This document shows positions 34,628 through 42,831 of a stretch of 64,000 bases of DNA, one piece after another. The position numbers were made by a program, and so were the translations under genes. The DNA comes from an uncultured Ruminiclostridium sp. GTDB taxonomy: Bacteria > Bacillota > Clostridia > Oscillospirales > Ruminococcaceae. The notes under the pieces are model-generated. The model did no database searches and was not told the origin of the DNA. It saw only the letters and a list, made by a program, of their open reading frames with translations. The first letter of the stretch is position 1, and every line of letters begins with the position of its first letter. The stretch lies in contig CANRFO010000004.1 of the NCBI GenBank assembly GCA_947629925.1, positions 108,665 to 172,664 of the forward strand, in the 5' to 3' direction.

Positions 34628-34733
34628 TGAAGTTATCTAAAAGAGCCGATTGATTTTTCGGTGATCTGCCGATGCTGCCAAACAGCCTTTTGATTCCACA
34701 GGCTGCTTGGACTATGATAATCAACTCCCCTGT

Positions 34734-35044
34734 TTATTGCTTTGTCTCTTCAATTGAAATCATCCATTTAGATATATAGGGCTTAACCGTGAAATAATTT
34801 GTAGTTACATCGATATTGTGCGTCACACTATACCTAACATCATCAACAACTAATTCCTCAAACACTCTCCTTTTCTCATGCTATAAGTTGTAAAAAACGA
34901 AGAAGGCTTTTGTGATGGTGTATGTTCGATAATTCTATTGTATATTTCTAAACAGCTTTCGTCAGTATCAACACTTATAAAATCATCTTCATCAATCGCA
35001 ATTCTATAGGTTAATGTAATGATTTTACGCTTTTGTTTCTTCAT
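34734..35044 (-). pseudogene. Small hypothetical gene broken by a one-base frameshift
   Basis: The ATG at 35044 opens a frame (MKKQKRKIITLTYRIAIDE) that stops at residue 64. Adding one A to the AAAA run in MRKG... joins it to a clean frame ending at 34734 (VFEELVVDDVRYSVTHN ... SKWMISIEETKQ). Together they give about 102 residues without other stops, so the original gene probably had an A5 run. Function unknown. Its start lies eight bases after the 3' end of a group II intron remnant. Confidence 0.55.
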
Positions 35045-35051
35045 AAACTCC

Positions 35052-35200
35052 GTCGAGTAGACAACTCGACCCTCCTTTCCCCTTATGTGTGAAAGGCATG
35101 CCGAGTGCCCCTCACGGAACCGTACGTGCGTTTTCCCGCATACGGCTCTTCAAGCTGTCGTTTAGGATTTCTCCCTATTTCCTTAGCTTACGTTATTATG
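35052..35200 (-). mobile_element. Group II intron 3' remnant (domains V and VI)
   Basis: The minus strand at 35117-35148 shows a classic group II intron domain V: GAGCCGTATGCGGG-AAAA-CGCACGTACGGTTC, with the lower stem GAGCCGTAYG/CGTACGGTTC. It is followed by GTGAGGGGCAC and a domain VI-like stem, and ends in CTACTCGAC at 35052-35060, a usual bacterial intron 3' end. Upstream, GGGAGAAATCC fits the end of the intron-encoded protein region. No reverse transcriptase or 5' intron end (GTGYG) is found nearby, so the element is truncated and should not splice. Confidence 0.7.
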
Positions 35201-35224
35201 CAACAATGACCTCGTGTATTGAAA

Positions 35225-35704
35225 TTAAGCAAGCTCGTCAATTGTAATATACCACTTTACTATTTCTGGTTCAAAGGATAAGTGTTTGGCTCTCAGGAAT
35301 ATATGATATTTAATTTCATATACAGTTCCGTTTGCGTATAATATGCCATTTAAATGATTTTTATATCCATCTGTAGCTATATCACCATTTTTTAAATTAA
35401 CCTGTGAACTCAACGAATTAACTTTCAGATAAATATTATAAATATCATTTCCATTATCGGCGCTCTCGAATTCTTCTTTAGAAAAGAGTTTCTTGTAATC
35501 AGAGGAGAGCATATCGTATTTTATAGGTAACAATGTTGTAATATTATCAGAAGTGTTTAATGTTTTATTATAATCTATCCATGATAAACAGTTTGTTTCT
35601 CCAACCAACACATACGCAATACAGTAGGCTGTCAAAGATAAAATGCACAACAAAACAACACAAGATATAATTACAAAATTAAGCTTTCTTTTTTTTACAA
35701 ACAT
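35225..35704 (-). CDS. Hypothetical membrane-anchored protein
   Basis: A 159-residue protein with one N-terminal membrane segment (KLNFVIISCVVLLCILSL) after a basic MFVKKRK, then a mainly extracellular domain rich in Asn, Tyr and Ser with no recognised motif. The start at 35704 has GGAGGTTCTGTA before it; a longer frame reaching 35788 is rejected. Low GC compared with the chromosome part. It lies between the intron remnant and a 148-bp inverted-repeat element. Confidence 0.55.
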   Translation of the reverse strand: MFVKKRKLNFVIISCVVLLCILSLTAYCIAYVLVGETNCLSWIDYNKTLNTSDNITTLLPIKYDMLSSDYKKLFSKEEFESADNGNDIYNIYLKVNSLSSQVNLKNGDIATDGYKNHLNGILYANGTVYEIKYHIFLRAKHLSFEPEIVKWYITIDELA

Positions 35705-35740
35705 TACAGAACCTCCAAGAAACAGAAAAATATAAGAACT

Positions 35741-35888
35741 TGTTCCAATAGGAGAGGTGTGCGGATTTTCGAGGGAAATTTTTCGCAATCGAGGAAAAAC
35801 TCCGCAGGAATATTGTCATATTTCAAGGGGTTTTGGCGTTGAGTGCAGAAAATTTCGCCGAAAATACGTGGTCTATCCTATTGGAACA
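35741..35888. repeat. 148-bp element bounded by 13-bp perfect inverted repeats (MITE-like)
   Basis: tgttccaatagga (35741-35753) recurs as its exact reverse complement tcctattggaaca (35876-35888). The inside is noncoding with further partial symmetry (tttttcgcaatcgagg against the gcagaaaatttcgccg side). It lies just upstream of the 35225-35704 gene and downstream of the caspase-like gene stop. It could be a non-autonomous transposable repeat or a long RNA hairpin; no target duplication is obvious. Confidence 0.5.
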
Positions 35889-35922
35889 TGTTTTAAAATT
35901 TGTTCATATCAGTGTATGTTCA

Positions 35923-38900
35923 TTATAGAACGTTTATTTCATGTGTTCTTGCGTTGATGCGTAATGTTTGTGATTCGGTTGAATTTCCAAGAGAAAAAGT
36001 GCTAATACCGCTTGAATTGCTTTCAATCTCTAAAAGGTATTCAACAGTTTCTGTTTCAATATAGTTTCCATAATCATCATAAATATCCCTAGTCACTGTT
36101 GAAAAAAGCATTTCCTGAGGCAATTGAATGTCATTATTTTGTGCGTATATGCTAAGAGGCTCAATCCATGCATAGTCGCTTGTAACATCTTCTTTATCAG
36201 TTGAAACACCAAATAGACCACTACTAAATTTATAAAGATAAACTTTCGAATAATTTATCTCGGAGTTGTCTGCTAAAGAATCATGTAATGTTTCATCAGC
36301 ATAATCACCTTTCACCAAAAGACCTGCTCTTTGCGAAGTTGTGTAGCCAATCTCAATACCAAATATAATTTCTTTTTTAGCCTCTGCTGAATTCGCTTTA
36401 AGCCAAGAATTATATATTGTATCTTCATTTGAGGTGTTTGTTAGAAAATCAGAAATAACATCACTGTCAGGCGTATATGAATTGTTTGCAGCTGGAGCAG
36501 ATTCGTAATAACCAATGATACCTTTCATTTTAGGGTTGTTAATCAACGTATCTAGCCATAACATATATGAATATTTACCATCGTACCTAACAACTTCGTC
36601 TGGGTGATCCTCATAAGGTCCATCATTTAATTGAGAACAAGCACCAAAAATGAGCCACTGTAAATTTGAAGTATCTTCGTTATTACCTTCACCATTTTTA
36701 AAGCTATAAGTGTTGCCTTCCATTTCAAACTCAGTGAAATATTTGTTAAACTGACTGTTTTTAACATTATTATTTGCTACGAAAACTTTTGGAATATTCA
36801 CATAACCGTTCTTACCATTGAATGCAATAGGTATAACTCCACCGAAATAACCATGTCCACTTATATAAGCGATATCAGACTGAAGTAGTGCGTTCATATT
36901 ATCTTGAGTGAAAGAAAATCCTTCTTCAAGGTTGCTGGCAGTAGCATAATCTGAATACGGAGTACCATTTAATTTGTCTTTCATTCCATTGACAAACGCT
37001 TTGTAGTCTTCGTTTGTATAATCATCGTCTCCTCCCCATCCCACTTTAAAAGCAGAATAAGTCGGTTGATAATCCGGCGGTTCATCACCTATTAGTTTAT
37101 CGTCTAAAACTATGTCAAACAAGTCTCTGTTTATAAACGGGAAAAAAGCCGTACAAACGACAATATTATTAGCCGTTCTCATTCCACTGGTATTAGAAGC
37201 AATGCGAGCTATAGCACTGAATGTCTGCAGTCCCTGATCATCTTCCTGATATGAGTGGTCGTTCTCCAGAATATAATCTCCGGATTTCCAATCGGTGTTA
37301 TACACCTGAACATTCAAATCAATATAATCCTCAAAGTATAAAACTCCGGTATCCTCTGCAAATTTTATGGACACATATGTATCTGCCATTTTTTTGCGAA
37401 CATCCATTTTTACGGCTTCAACTACAGACTTATCGGTGATGCCGACATAGTTATTGTCTATTCTGCCGCCTATGTAATTACCCGCAACAGACTGAGGAAG
37501 ACCCTTATCATTTGTATAATAATACTTGATTTCCGTCTGTCCGAGGTCAATCGGAAGCAAACCGTTGTTGGTAATACGGATATTAAGGTTCATATAGCCT
37601 TTGCCGTTGACCGCATTGGGATCAAGCTCAACCAACAGGTCCGGCTCCATTCCGTCCGTATCAATTTCCGGAACAATACCCCAGATAGGTTCGTCAGTAT
37701 TTGTTGCGGAGAATACGGGCATATATTCCCATGTAACATATCCGTTTTCCGCTAAAGAATCATCACCGACTGCGGAGTAGTCGTTTGAAGCAACGATTTT
37801 TGACCACGAGGCATTATTTATACTTGAATTAATAATTATTTCCTGATTGGGCTGCAGCTGTTCATCTGTATCAAATTCAAACTCAAAGTAGGATGTTGCA
37901 TTGACGCACAGATTTTCTAAATCATGTACTGTCATTGTGACGGCAGTGTTAGGCACATATGAGTACGGCTTATCCAATTGTACATAATAACAGCTTAAAT
38001 TTTTTTGTGTATTGGGTGATTCTTCAATAAAATAGTAACGCGGGCGAATCTGATCAAGCGATACGGCAGACTCACTGGTGTTTATAATTTTGAATTTCAA
38101 ATTAAGGTTGCTTCCGTCATAAATGGCGCTTCTGTCCAAAAGGAGTTCAACACCATTGCCTGTAATCGCAGGAATTTCAATTTCTCTTTCTAAAGTCTTG
38201 GTTTCAGCATTGTCGGCGGATACAATAACTCCGTATGTTTCCACTCTGTCGATTGCGCTGGGCTCAACCTCTACTTTCCAAGACACCTGAGTTTGCCTAT
38301 TGCTTACAGCAACATCGCCTAAAGAAACTATTTCGCTGCCATCTACCACAGACATACCTTCCGGCAGAACAAGTTCCACATTAGTATTATATGCGGTTCC
38401 GGTTCCAACATTCTGAATATACGCTGTTACGGTAAAAGGATTGGGGGAATAGGTCTGCTTGCCGTTTTCATCCTCAATTACCTCAAGCTTTGTTGCTCCC
38501 GAAATTGCGACAGCCAAAGGCGGCACGTTATCCTGCTGTAACGAGCTTAGTCCATAATATGTTTTGCATGACAATGTTTCGTTAGTACTAATTGTTCTGG
38601 GATTCCAATAAAGACACACAGCGCTGTCGCCATTGCTGCTTCCGGCGCTTCTTACATAATCCCACGAATTACTAGTGGCTGTTCCCCAGTTAGTAAATCT
38701 GACTCTATTAGGTGTAGAGTCTTTGTCAATATTTAAAGTTCCTTGTGCAATAACGGAAGGAGAAGTAAGAGAGTCAAAAGCCTGCCAGAATTCAGGCACA
38801 TCAGATCCGCTTAAATCCGTTTCAGTTGTAACATCGCCTATTGTTGGAAGTCTGAATGGTGCTCTGTCGTTTCCTCCAAGCATAGTATCAAACATTATGC

Positions 38901-39480
38901 GGATGCCAATTTCGTGACTCTTATCTCCGGTATTTTCCGCAGTATAGAAAAACTCAGCGACATCATCGCGTCCGGTATATTGGTTATGTATGATGTTTAG
39001 ATATTGAGTAACAACAACATCTCCCATGACGGCGGTGCTTATAATGGAGTTATCGCGAAATGTTGTTGCTTGTGGCGTGAATATACTATTAACGCCATCT
39101 ATCTGTATAGTTGTATACGATGTTCCGCCGCTGGGATAACCATAAAGCAGCTTTTTATTATTATCTGATGCCGAATCCGGATTGCCGCCTGTTGTTCCCA
39201 ATGTATACTTACTCCCGTTTAATGTAATTTCAATGTACTCATTGGAAATTCCATTTGCCGAGCTTCTTAAATCAAAGGTTGAAATCGCATTAGTGTTTAT
39301 GCCGCTTGAATATGCCGATTTCCACTCCTGATACTCAGAACTGTTTGCGTCAAGAGACAGGTAATAGTCTAATTCGGAATCTATGCTTTCTGCCGAGGTT
39401 GGCATTACAGCACCGAGCGAAAGTGCCATCGATGCCGCAAGACACATAGAAATAAAACGTGGCAAAAATTTCGTTTTCAT
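35923..39480 (-). CDS. Secreted caspase-fold protein with two CBM3-like modules
   Basis: An 1185-residue exported protein. Order: signal peptide (about 1-30); a large N-terminal beta-rich region (to about 440, with a CARDB-like stretch GTGTAYNTNVELVLPEGM); two modules resembling cellulose-binding CBM3 (NLNLKFKIINTSESAVSL ... FEFEFDTDEQLQPNQEI, and GYMNLNIRITNNGLLPIDL ... DTYVSIKFAEDTGVLYF); then a caspase/gingipain-like domain. The probable dyad is His876 in YISGHGYFGG and Cys948 in WLIFGACSQL, each after a hydrophobic strand as in clan CD. The gene follows agrB1 within about 60 bases without a terminator, so it is probably co-transcribed with the signal genes. Peptidase activity is inferred. 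Confidence 0.7.
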   Translation of the reverse strand: MKTKFLPRFISMCLAASMALSLGAVMPTSAESIDSELDYYLSLDANSSEYQEWKSAYSSGINTNAISTFDLRSSANGISNEYIEITLNGSKYTLGTTGGNPDSASDNNKKLLYGYPSGGTSYTTIQIDGVNSIFTPQATTFRDNSIISTAVMGDVVVTQYLNIIHNQYTGRDDVAEFFYTAENTGDKSHEIGIRIMFDTMLGGNDRAPFRLPTIGDVTTETDLSGSDVPEFWQAFDSLTSPSVIAQGTLNIDKDSTPNRVRFTNWGTATSNSWDYVRSAGSSNGDSAVCLYWNPRTISTNETLSCKTYYGLSSLQQDNVPPLAVAISGATKLEVIEDENGKQTYSPNPFTVTAYIQNVGTGTAYNTNVELVLPEGMSVVDGSEIVSLGDVAVSNRQTQVSWKVEVEPSAIDRVETYGVIVSADNAETKTLEREIEIPAITGNGVELLLDRSAIYDGSNLNLKFKIINTSESAVSLDQIRPRYYFIEESPNTQKNLSCYYVQLDKPYSYVPNTAVTMTVHDLENLCVNATSYFEFEFDTDEQLQPNQEIIINSSINNASWSKIVASNDYSAVGDDSLAENGYVTWEYMPVFSATNTDEPIWGIVPEIDTDGMEPDLLVELDPNAVNGKGYMNLNIRITNNGLLPIDLGQTEIKYYYTNDKGLPQSVAGNYIGGRIDNNYVGITDKSVVEAVKMDVRKKMADTYVSIKFAEDTGVLYFEDYIDLNVQVYNTDWKSGDYILENDHSYQEDDQGLQTFSAIARIASNTSGMRTANNIVVCTAFFPFINRDLFDIVLDDKLIGDEPPDYQPTYSAFKVGWGGDDDYTNEDYKAFVNGMKDKLNGTPYSDYATASNLEEGFSFTQDNMNALLQSDIAYISGHGYFGGVIPIAFNGKNGYVNIPKVFVANNNVKNSQFNKYFTEFEMEGNTYSFKNGEGNNEDTSNLQWLIFGACSQLNDGPYEDHPDEVVRYDGKYSYMLWLDTLINNPKMKGIIGYYESAPAANNSYTPDSDVISDFLTNTSNEDTIYNSWLKANSAEAKKEIIFGIEIGYTTSQRAGLLVKGDYADETLHDSLADNSEINYSKVYLYKFSSGLFGVSTDKEDVTSDYAWIEPLSIYAQNNDIQLPQEMLFSTVTRDIYDDYGNYIETETVEYLLEIESNSSGISTFSLGNSTESQTLRINARTHEINVL

Positions 39481-39538
39481 TGTAGTCCTCCAATTAATTA
39501 AGTTATCAGCATATTTCTATGCTAATTCTGTTCATCGT

Positions 39539-40111
39539 TCAATGATTTTTTACTTTTCCGGCAATAAGCATAAGACTCAACACGACGAATGAGTATACTA
39601 TGGCAACGAACAAGCTGTCCGATATCAACAGCTTCAACAACAGGGCAATAATAAGTTCAATCGCCGCTATCAGCGTTGTACGCCTTTTGTAAACCTTATA
39701 CTCCGCTTCGTCCAACGGTTTGTTTTTATCCTCTACGGGAGCGAGTATAAGCACAACCAATGCCGATGCCGCAAAAACGACATAGTATACCCAATCTTCC
39801 ATATAAAGATAGTTCATGCCGATTGAGACAACGATCAACATTATCACCGAAAAAATGTAACACCTTAAAGGGGTCTTGGCATGATATCCGCCTGCGAACG
39901 ATCTTAACGGGATATATGCCGCCATGAATACTGCGATCTCGGGAAGCACACCGAAAATCAACCCTATAATCAAAGCGGAAGACACATTGAGCACAGACAC
40001 AAGTATTTGATTTATACCGTATATGTATATCTCCGCATCTTCCTCTTTAATCACATTGCTATGAACAAGGTTGTTTCCGATTTTTCCCGCCAGCCTTGCC
40101 AAAAGCTCCAT
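39539..40111 (-). CDS. agrB: AgrB signal-peptide processing protease, copy 1
   Basis: A 190-residue membrane protein with about six hydrophobic helices. AgrB cuts the AgrD precursor and forms the thiolactone. Catalytic residues fall at the Staphylococcus positions: His77 and Cys84 in GGYHAKTPLRCY. The start follows the agrD1 stop by two bases. It is almost the same as agrB2 (45984-46571), but differs at the C-terminus (GKVKNH against GKVKNRFDVSK) and at a few nearby residues. Confidence 0.9.
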   Translation of the reverse strand: MELLARLAGKIGNNLVHSNVIKEEDAEIYIYGINQILVSVLNVSSALIIGLIFGVLPEIAVFMAAYIPLRSFAGGYHAKTPLRCYIFSVIMLIVVSIGMNYLYMEDWVYYVVFAASALVVLILAPVEDKNKPLDEAEYKVYKRRTTLIAAIELIIALLLKLLISDSLFVAIVYSFVVLSLMLIAGKVKNH

Positions 40112-40113
40112 AA

Positions 40114-40272
40114 TCAGAACTTGCGGAGCTTTTCAGCGCCTTTGGGCAATTTCGGCTGATGTGCCACAAAAAAACAAGCCGAGTTTACGTTGGCTGCCGT
40201 TGCCATCTTTGCTGCTGCCGCAACCGCTTTTTTGAAGCCAATCATTTTGGAGTCCTTTTTGTTGTTTTTCAT
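40114..40272 (-). CDS. agrD: AgrD autoinducing peptide precursor, copy 1
   Basis: A 52-residue precursor: an N-terminal amphipathic, basic helix (MIGFKKAVAAAAKMATAA), a signal core NSACFFVA and a C-terminal recognition tail HQPKLPKGAEKLRKF. By alignment to Staphylococcus AgrD (tail DEVEVPKEL), the ring would be Cys33-Phe-Phe-Val-Ala37 closed as a thiolactone. The start at 40272 is preceded by AGAAAGGA; a longer frame beginning at 40311 lacks support. The product is identical to that of copy 2. Confidence 0.85.
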   Translation of the reverse strand: MKNNKKDSKMIGFKKAVAAAAKMATAANVNSACFFVAHQPKLPKGAEKLRKF

Positions 40273-40324
40273 ACGAAAACCATCCTTTCTGTTTTGGCAA
40301 GTGTTCCTCAACCCACCTGATTAA

Positions 40325-40394
40325 ATTTTACATGAAAAATGTTGTTTTTTCAAGGCTCTGTTCGCGAACTGTATATAAATCGTACGCGAATTGT
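40325..40394 (-). promoter_or_regulatory. agrD1 promoter with AgrA-like direct repeats
   Basis: Minus strand ACAATTCGCG (40385-40394) and ACAGTTCGCG (40363-40372), separated by 12 bases, lie just upstream of TTGAAA (40348-40353) and, 17 bases on, TAAAAT (40325-40330). Two nine- to ten-base direct repeats with a 12-base spacer next to the -35 box is the layout of AgrA/LytTR sites (Staphylococcus ACAGTTAAG repeats). Confidence 0.75.
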
Positions 40395-40423
40395 AAAAAA
40401 AGACTTAAAAGTTGAATTTTTCA

Positions 40424-40456
40424 CAAAAAATTCCGAGACGGAAAAGCGTCTCGGAA
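40424..40456 (-). terminator. Terminator of the NYN-domain gene
   Basis: A 10-bp perfect stem (ttccgagacg / cgtctcggaa) followed by a T-run on the minus strand. Its sequence is close to the terminators at 34593 and 42051. Confidence 0.75.
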
Positions 40457-40543
40457 TAAAAATTTCTAAAGCAAACAAATTGAATTATTAGATAATTTTC
40501 AATTTATGATTCAATATTTTTTGTTTTTTATAAATACTTTCAT

Positions 40544-41872
40544 TCACGACTTCACTTCAAGACTGAAATTCCCATCAAGGTCAGCCTTGAGCGTGATTGT
40601 GCGGATATACTTTTTATAAAAATTCATTATCTCGGTATCGCTTGCTTCTATTCTCGCCTGTTCGAACAGCATACGGGCAAGCTCCTTGCCGTTGTAGGTA
40701 AGCAGATCGGGCAGACGTTCCTTGAGTGCGCCTATCAGCACTGCCCGTTTGAATTCCTCAATGTTGCCTGAGCAGAAATCGTCAAGCGAGCAGTAGTAAA
40801 TATCGCTCGTTTCAAGCGCTCTTTTTATCGCCTGTCCGCACTTATCCCATTCGACCACCACAAGAAACTCCGCCTCCGGCAGCGAGGATATCAAGCCCCA
40901 GTAATCGCTGTCGCTTGACAGCAGTATGAACGACGATACGTCATTCCTGTAAAATTCTCTGCATACGCCCGTCGACACCTTGATATCCACAAGCGACTTG
41001 TAGTCGGTGATGCGCTCTACCTCTATATGCTCGACGGGTATGCCGATGAAGCGTTCAAGATAATCCCAGCCGTCCGTGGTGTGAACATCGTCGTAAAGCA
41101 CTATCTTGTCTATCTTATCAAGCTCATCGCCGTTAAAATTTTTCAGCATTCCGTACAGCTTGTAAACATCGGAATTCTCGCAGTCCACTACGATAACCGT
41201 CTTGTAGCTGCTTCTGATAAAATCGTATATATTATCCTTGATTTCGCTGACGGCGTTTTTGTATTTCGACTTATCGCCGAAATAGTCATTGTTCATATTA
41301 TACAGGATTTCAATGAATTTTCCGTCTGTGTATAAAATATTTCCGTAGTCCTTCGGCTTCCAATGGATATACTGCTGATACGGGTAATACGGGAGATTTT
41401 CCATATATTTTTCAAACTCGTATTTCTGATTTTCTTCGTTTGTGAACTTCGGAAGAATAAACAAATCCTTTATGTATTCCCAATTCAGCCAATCGGGAAA
41501 CAGTCTGCGGCAGCCGTTTATATGCTCGGCGATCAGCTTGTTGATATGCAATGAGTAATCCGCGGCTAACTTATTCGGCAGGATTATCTGTATTCCCTGT
41601 TCCTCGAGCCAAGCTATATTTTCCGTATCAAACCATTGTATTTTATCAATATTGATATAGTCGTTTCGCAGGATGTCGTCTGTTCTCTTGAATTTGAGCA
41701 TTAGCGACGTTCGCAGCTTGCATAAATATCTGATTACCGTTGCTTCTTTATCCGCTTCAAGCTGTTTGATTAGTTCGGAATACTCGCCCGAATAGCTGCT
41801 TACAAGCGTGGGTTTCTTAATGCCTATAAGGTATGCCACTCTGCAGACAATGTCCTTTGTATCCGTTCGCAT
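40544..41872 (-). CDS. NYN (PIN-like) domain protein
   Basis: A 442-residue cytoplasmic protein. The middle part has NYN features: TVIVVDCENSDVYKLYGML, KIVLYDDVHTTDGW and SSFILLSSDSDYWGLI, giving the acidic residues of a metal-dependent nuclease site. The N-terminal 200 residues have no recognised domain. The start at 41872 lies eight bases from AAGGGA; upstream ATGs at 41881 and 41914 are possible. It is flanked by terminators on both sides and is thus independent of the agr transcripts. RNase activity is a family inference; the target is unknown. Confidence 0.65.
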   Translation of the reverse strand: MRTDTKDIVCRVAYLIGIKKPTLVSSYSGEYSELIKQLEADKEATVIRYLCKLRTSLMLKFKRTDDILRNDYINIDKIQWFDTENIAWLEEQGIQIILPNKLAADYSLHINKLIAEHINGCRRLFPDWLNWEYIKDLFILPKFTNEENQKYEFEKYMENLPYYPYQQYIHWKPKDYGNILYTDGKFIEILYNMNNDYFGDKSKYKNAVSEIKDNIYDFIRSSYKTVIVVDCENSDVYKLYGMLKNFNGDELDKIDKIVLYDDVHTTDGWDYLERFIGIPVEHIEVERITDYKSLVDIKVSTGVCREFYRNDVSSFILLSSDSDYWGLISSLPEAEFLVVVEWDKCGQAIKRALETSDIYYCSLDDFCSGNIEEFKRAVLIGALKERLPDLLTYNGKELARMLFEQARIEASDTEIMNFYKKYIRTITLKADLDGNFSLEVKS

Positions 41873-42050
41873 GAAACTCATCCCTTCATTCTTACAACCC
41901 TGCCCGCACTTCATTCAACTGAAAATCCGAACAAATCATACCTAACCAATTATATTATATCACATTATGCCGAAAAAAACAATCTTTTCTAAATTATTGT
42001 TTTGCCTATATTCTGAAATAGTGTTTGGTTTATGTTTAATTTTGGAAACA

Positions 42051-42082
42051 AAAAATATCCGAGGCGGTGTTCCGTCTCGGAT
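42051..42082 (-). terminator. Terminator of the agrDB2-protease operon
   Basis: An 11-bp stem (atccgagacgg / ccgcctcggat on the minus strand) followed by TTTTTT. It belongs to the same stem family as 34593 and 40424. Confidence 0.75.
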
Positions 42083-42144
42083 TAAAAATTATATAGAGAT
42101 ATTAAGGACGGGCTTAGGAAAATCCAAGGCTGTCTGCAAATAGA

Positions 42145-42831
42145 TTATTCTGAAAAATCTGTGCATTCAAGAATTGTTCTACTTACGGCATTCAAAAGAA
42201 TATAACCAGTCTTTTCTCCCTTACTTACATCCAGATACCACATTGGAAATGAAATGCCACTATCCTTCCGATAGATCATCAATTCATATGAATTGATCTC
42301 AATATCCCCATTTATGACTTCACGTGCCTCTCTCGGGGAAATTGCATTCTCTGCCCTACAAGAGATATCCCTGGCATATCTGCCATCAATTGAAATAAGT
42401 ACTCCATCTTGATCCGTCAAGAGCCGAAATCCATACTGATAGACGGGAACATCCTGATACATCTGTGTCATATTGTAAACAGTTACATCGTTCTCAACCG
42501 ATTCAATTTTGCACGCAAAGGTTAGTCTGTCAATTTGCAAAATCGGCTGAAACTGCGACAACACAGTTAGTGCATCCAAATCATTCTGAATCTGAATATC
42601 GTCAAAATTTCCTTCCATTTTGATATATCCAGTTTCTTCGTCCTTCAATAACGTCAAATCATAGCGTTCTTTCAACTCATCGGTGCTGTAACTGTTTGAA
42701 AGTGTGGAGTTTTCTACCGTCACAGTTTGACTGCGAACGATGACCTTATCTTCTTCTTTGTTCCCACAGCTTGTCAATAAAGACAAGAGTGAAATCAACA
42801 ATACCATAATAATGAATCGATTCATACTCAT
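42145..42831 (-). CDS. Lipoprotein with a free-standing FTP (thermolysin propeptide-like) domain
   Basis: A 228-residue lipoprotein; the signal ends in the lipobox SLLTSC (Cys22). The middle part DVPVYQYGFRLL ... GVLISIDGRYARDI matches the FTP domain found in M4 and M36 peptidase propeptides, followed by a PepSY-like stretch (AISPREAREVING). The gene begins at the stop of the M4 peptidase gene with no gap, so it is co-produced. FTP domains chaperone and inhibit their peptidase; a separate membrane-bound copy could restrain or help fold the peptidase at the cell surface. This function is inferred. Confidence 0.7.
   Translation of the reverse strand: MSMNRFIIMVLLISLLSLLTSCGNKEEDKVIVRSQTVTVENSTLSNSYSTDELKERYDLTLLKDEETGYIKMEGNFDDIQIQNDLDALTVLSQFQPILQIDRLTFACKIESVENDVTVYNMTQMYQDVPVYQYGFRLLTDQDGVLISIDGRYARDISCRAENAISPREAREVINGDIEINSYELMIYRKDSGISFPMWYLDVSKGEKTGYILLNAVSRTILECTDFSE

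Larger units (their letters stand above)
39544..40400. repeat. agrD-agrB duplicated block, copy 1
   Basis: An 857-bp direct repeat of 46004-46860 (offset 6460). By eye 12 mismatches occur, all within the first about 190 bases (agrB 3' end); from about 39731 to 40400 the copies are identical, including agrD, promoter and AgrA-like sites. Confidence 0.92.

Noticed and set aside
34542..34724. 60-residue minus-strand ORF ending in the sigma hairpin
   Set aside because: It runs through a transcription terminator stem and has unlikely composition; only its stop position inside the hairpin was kept as an observation.
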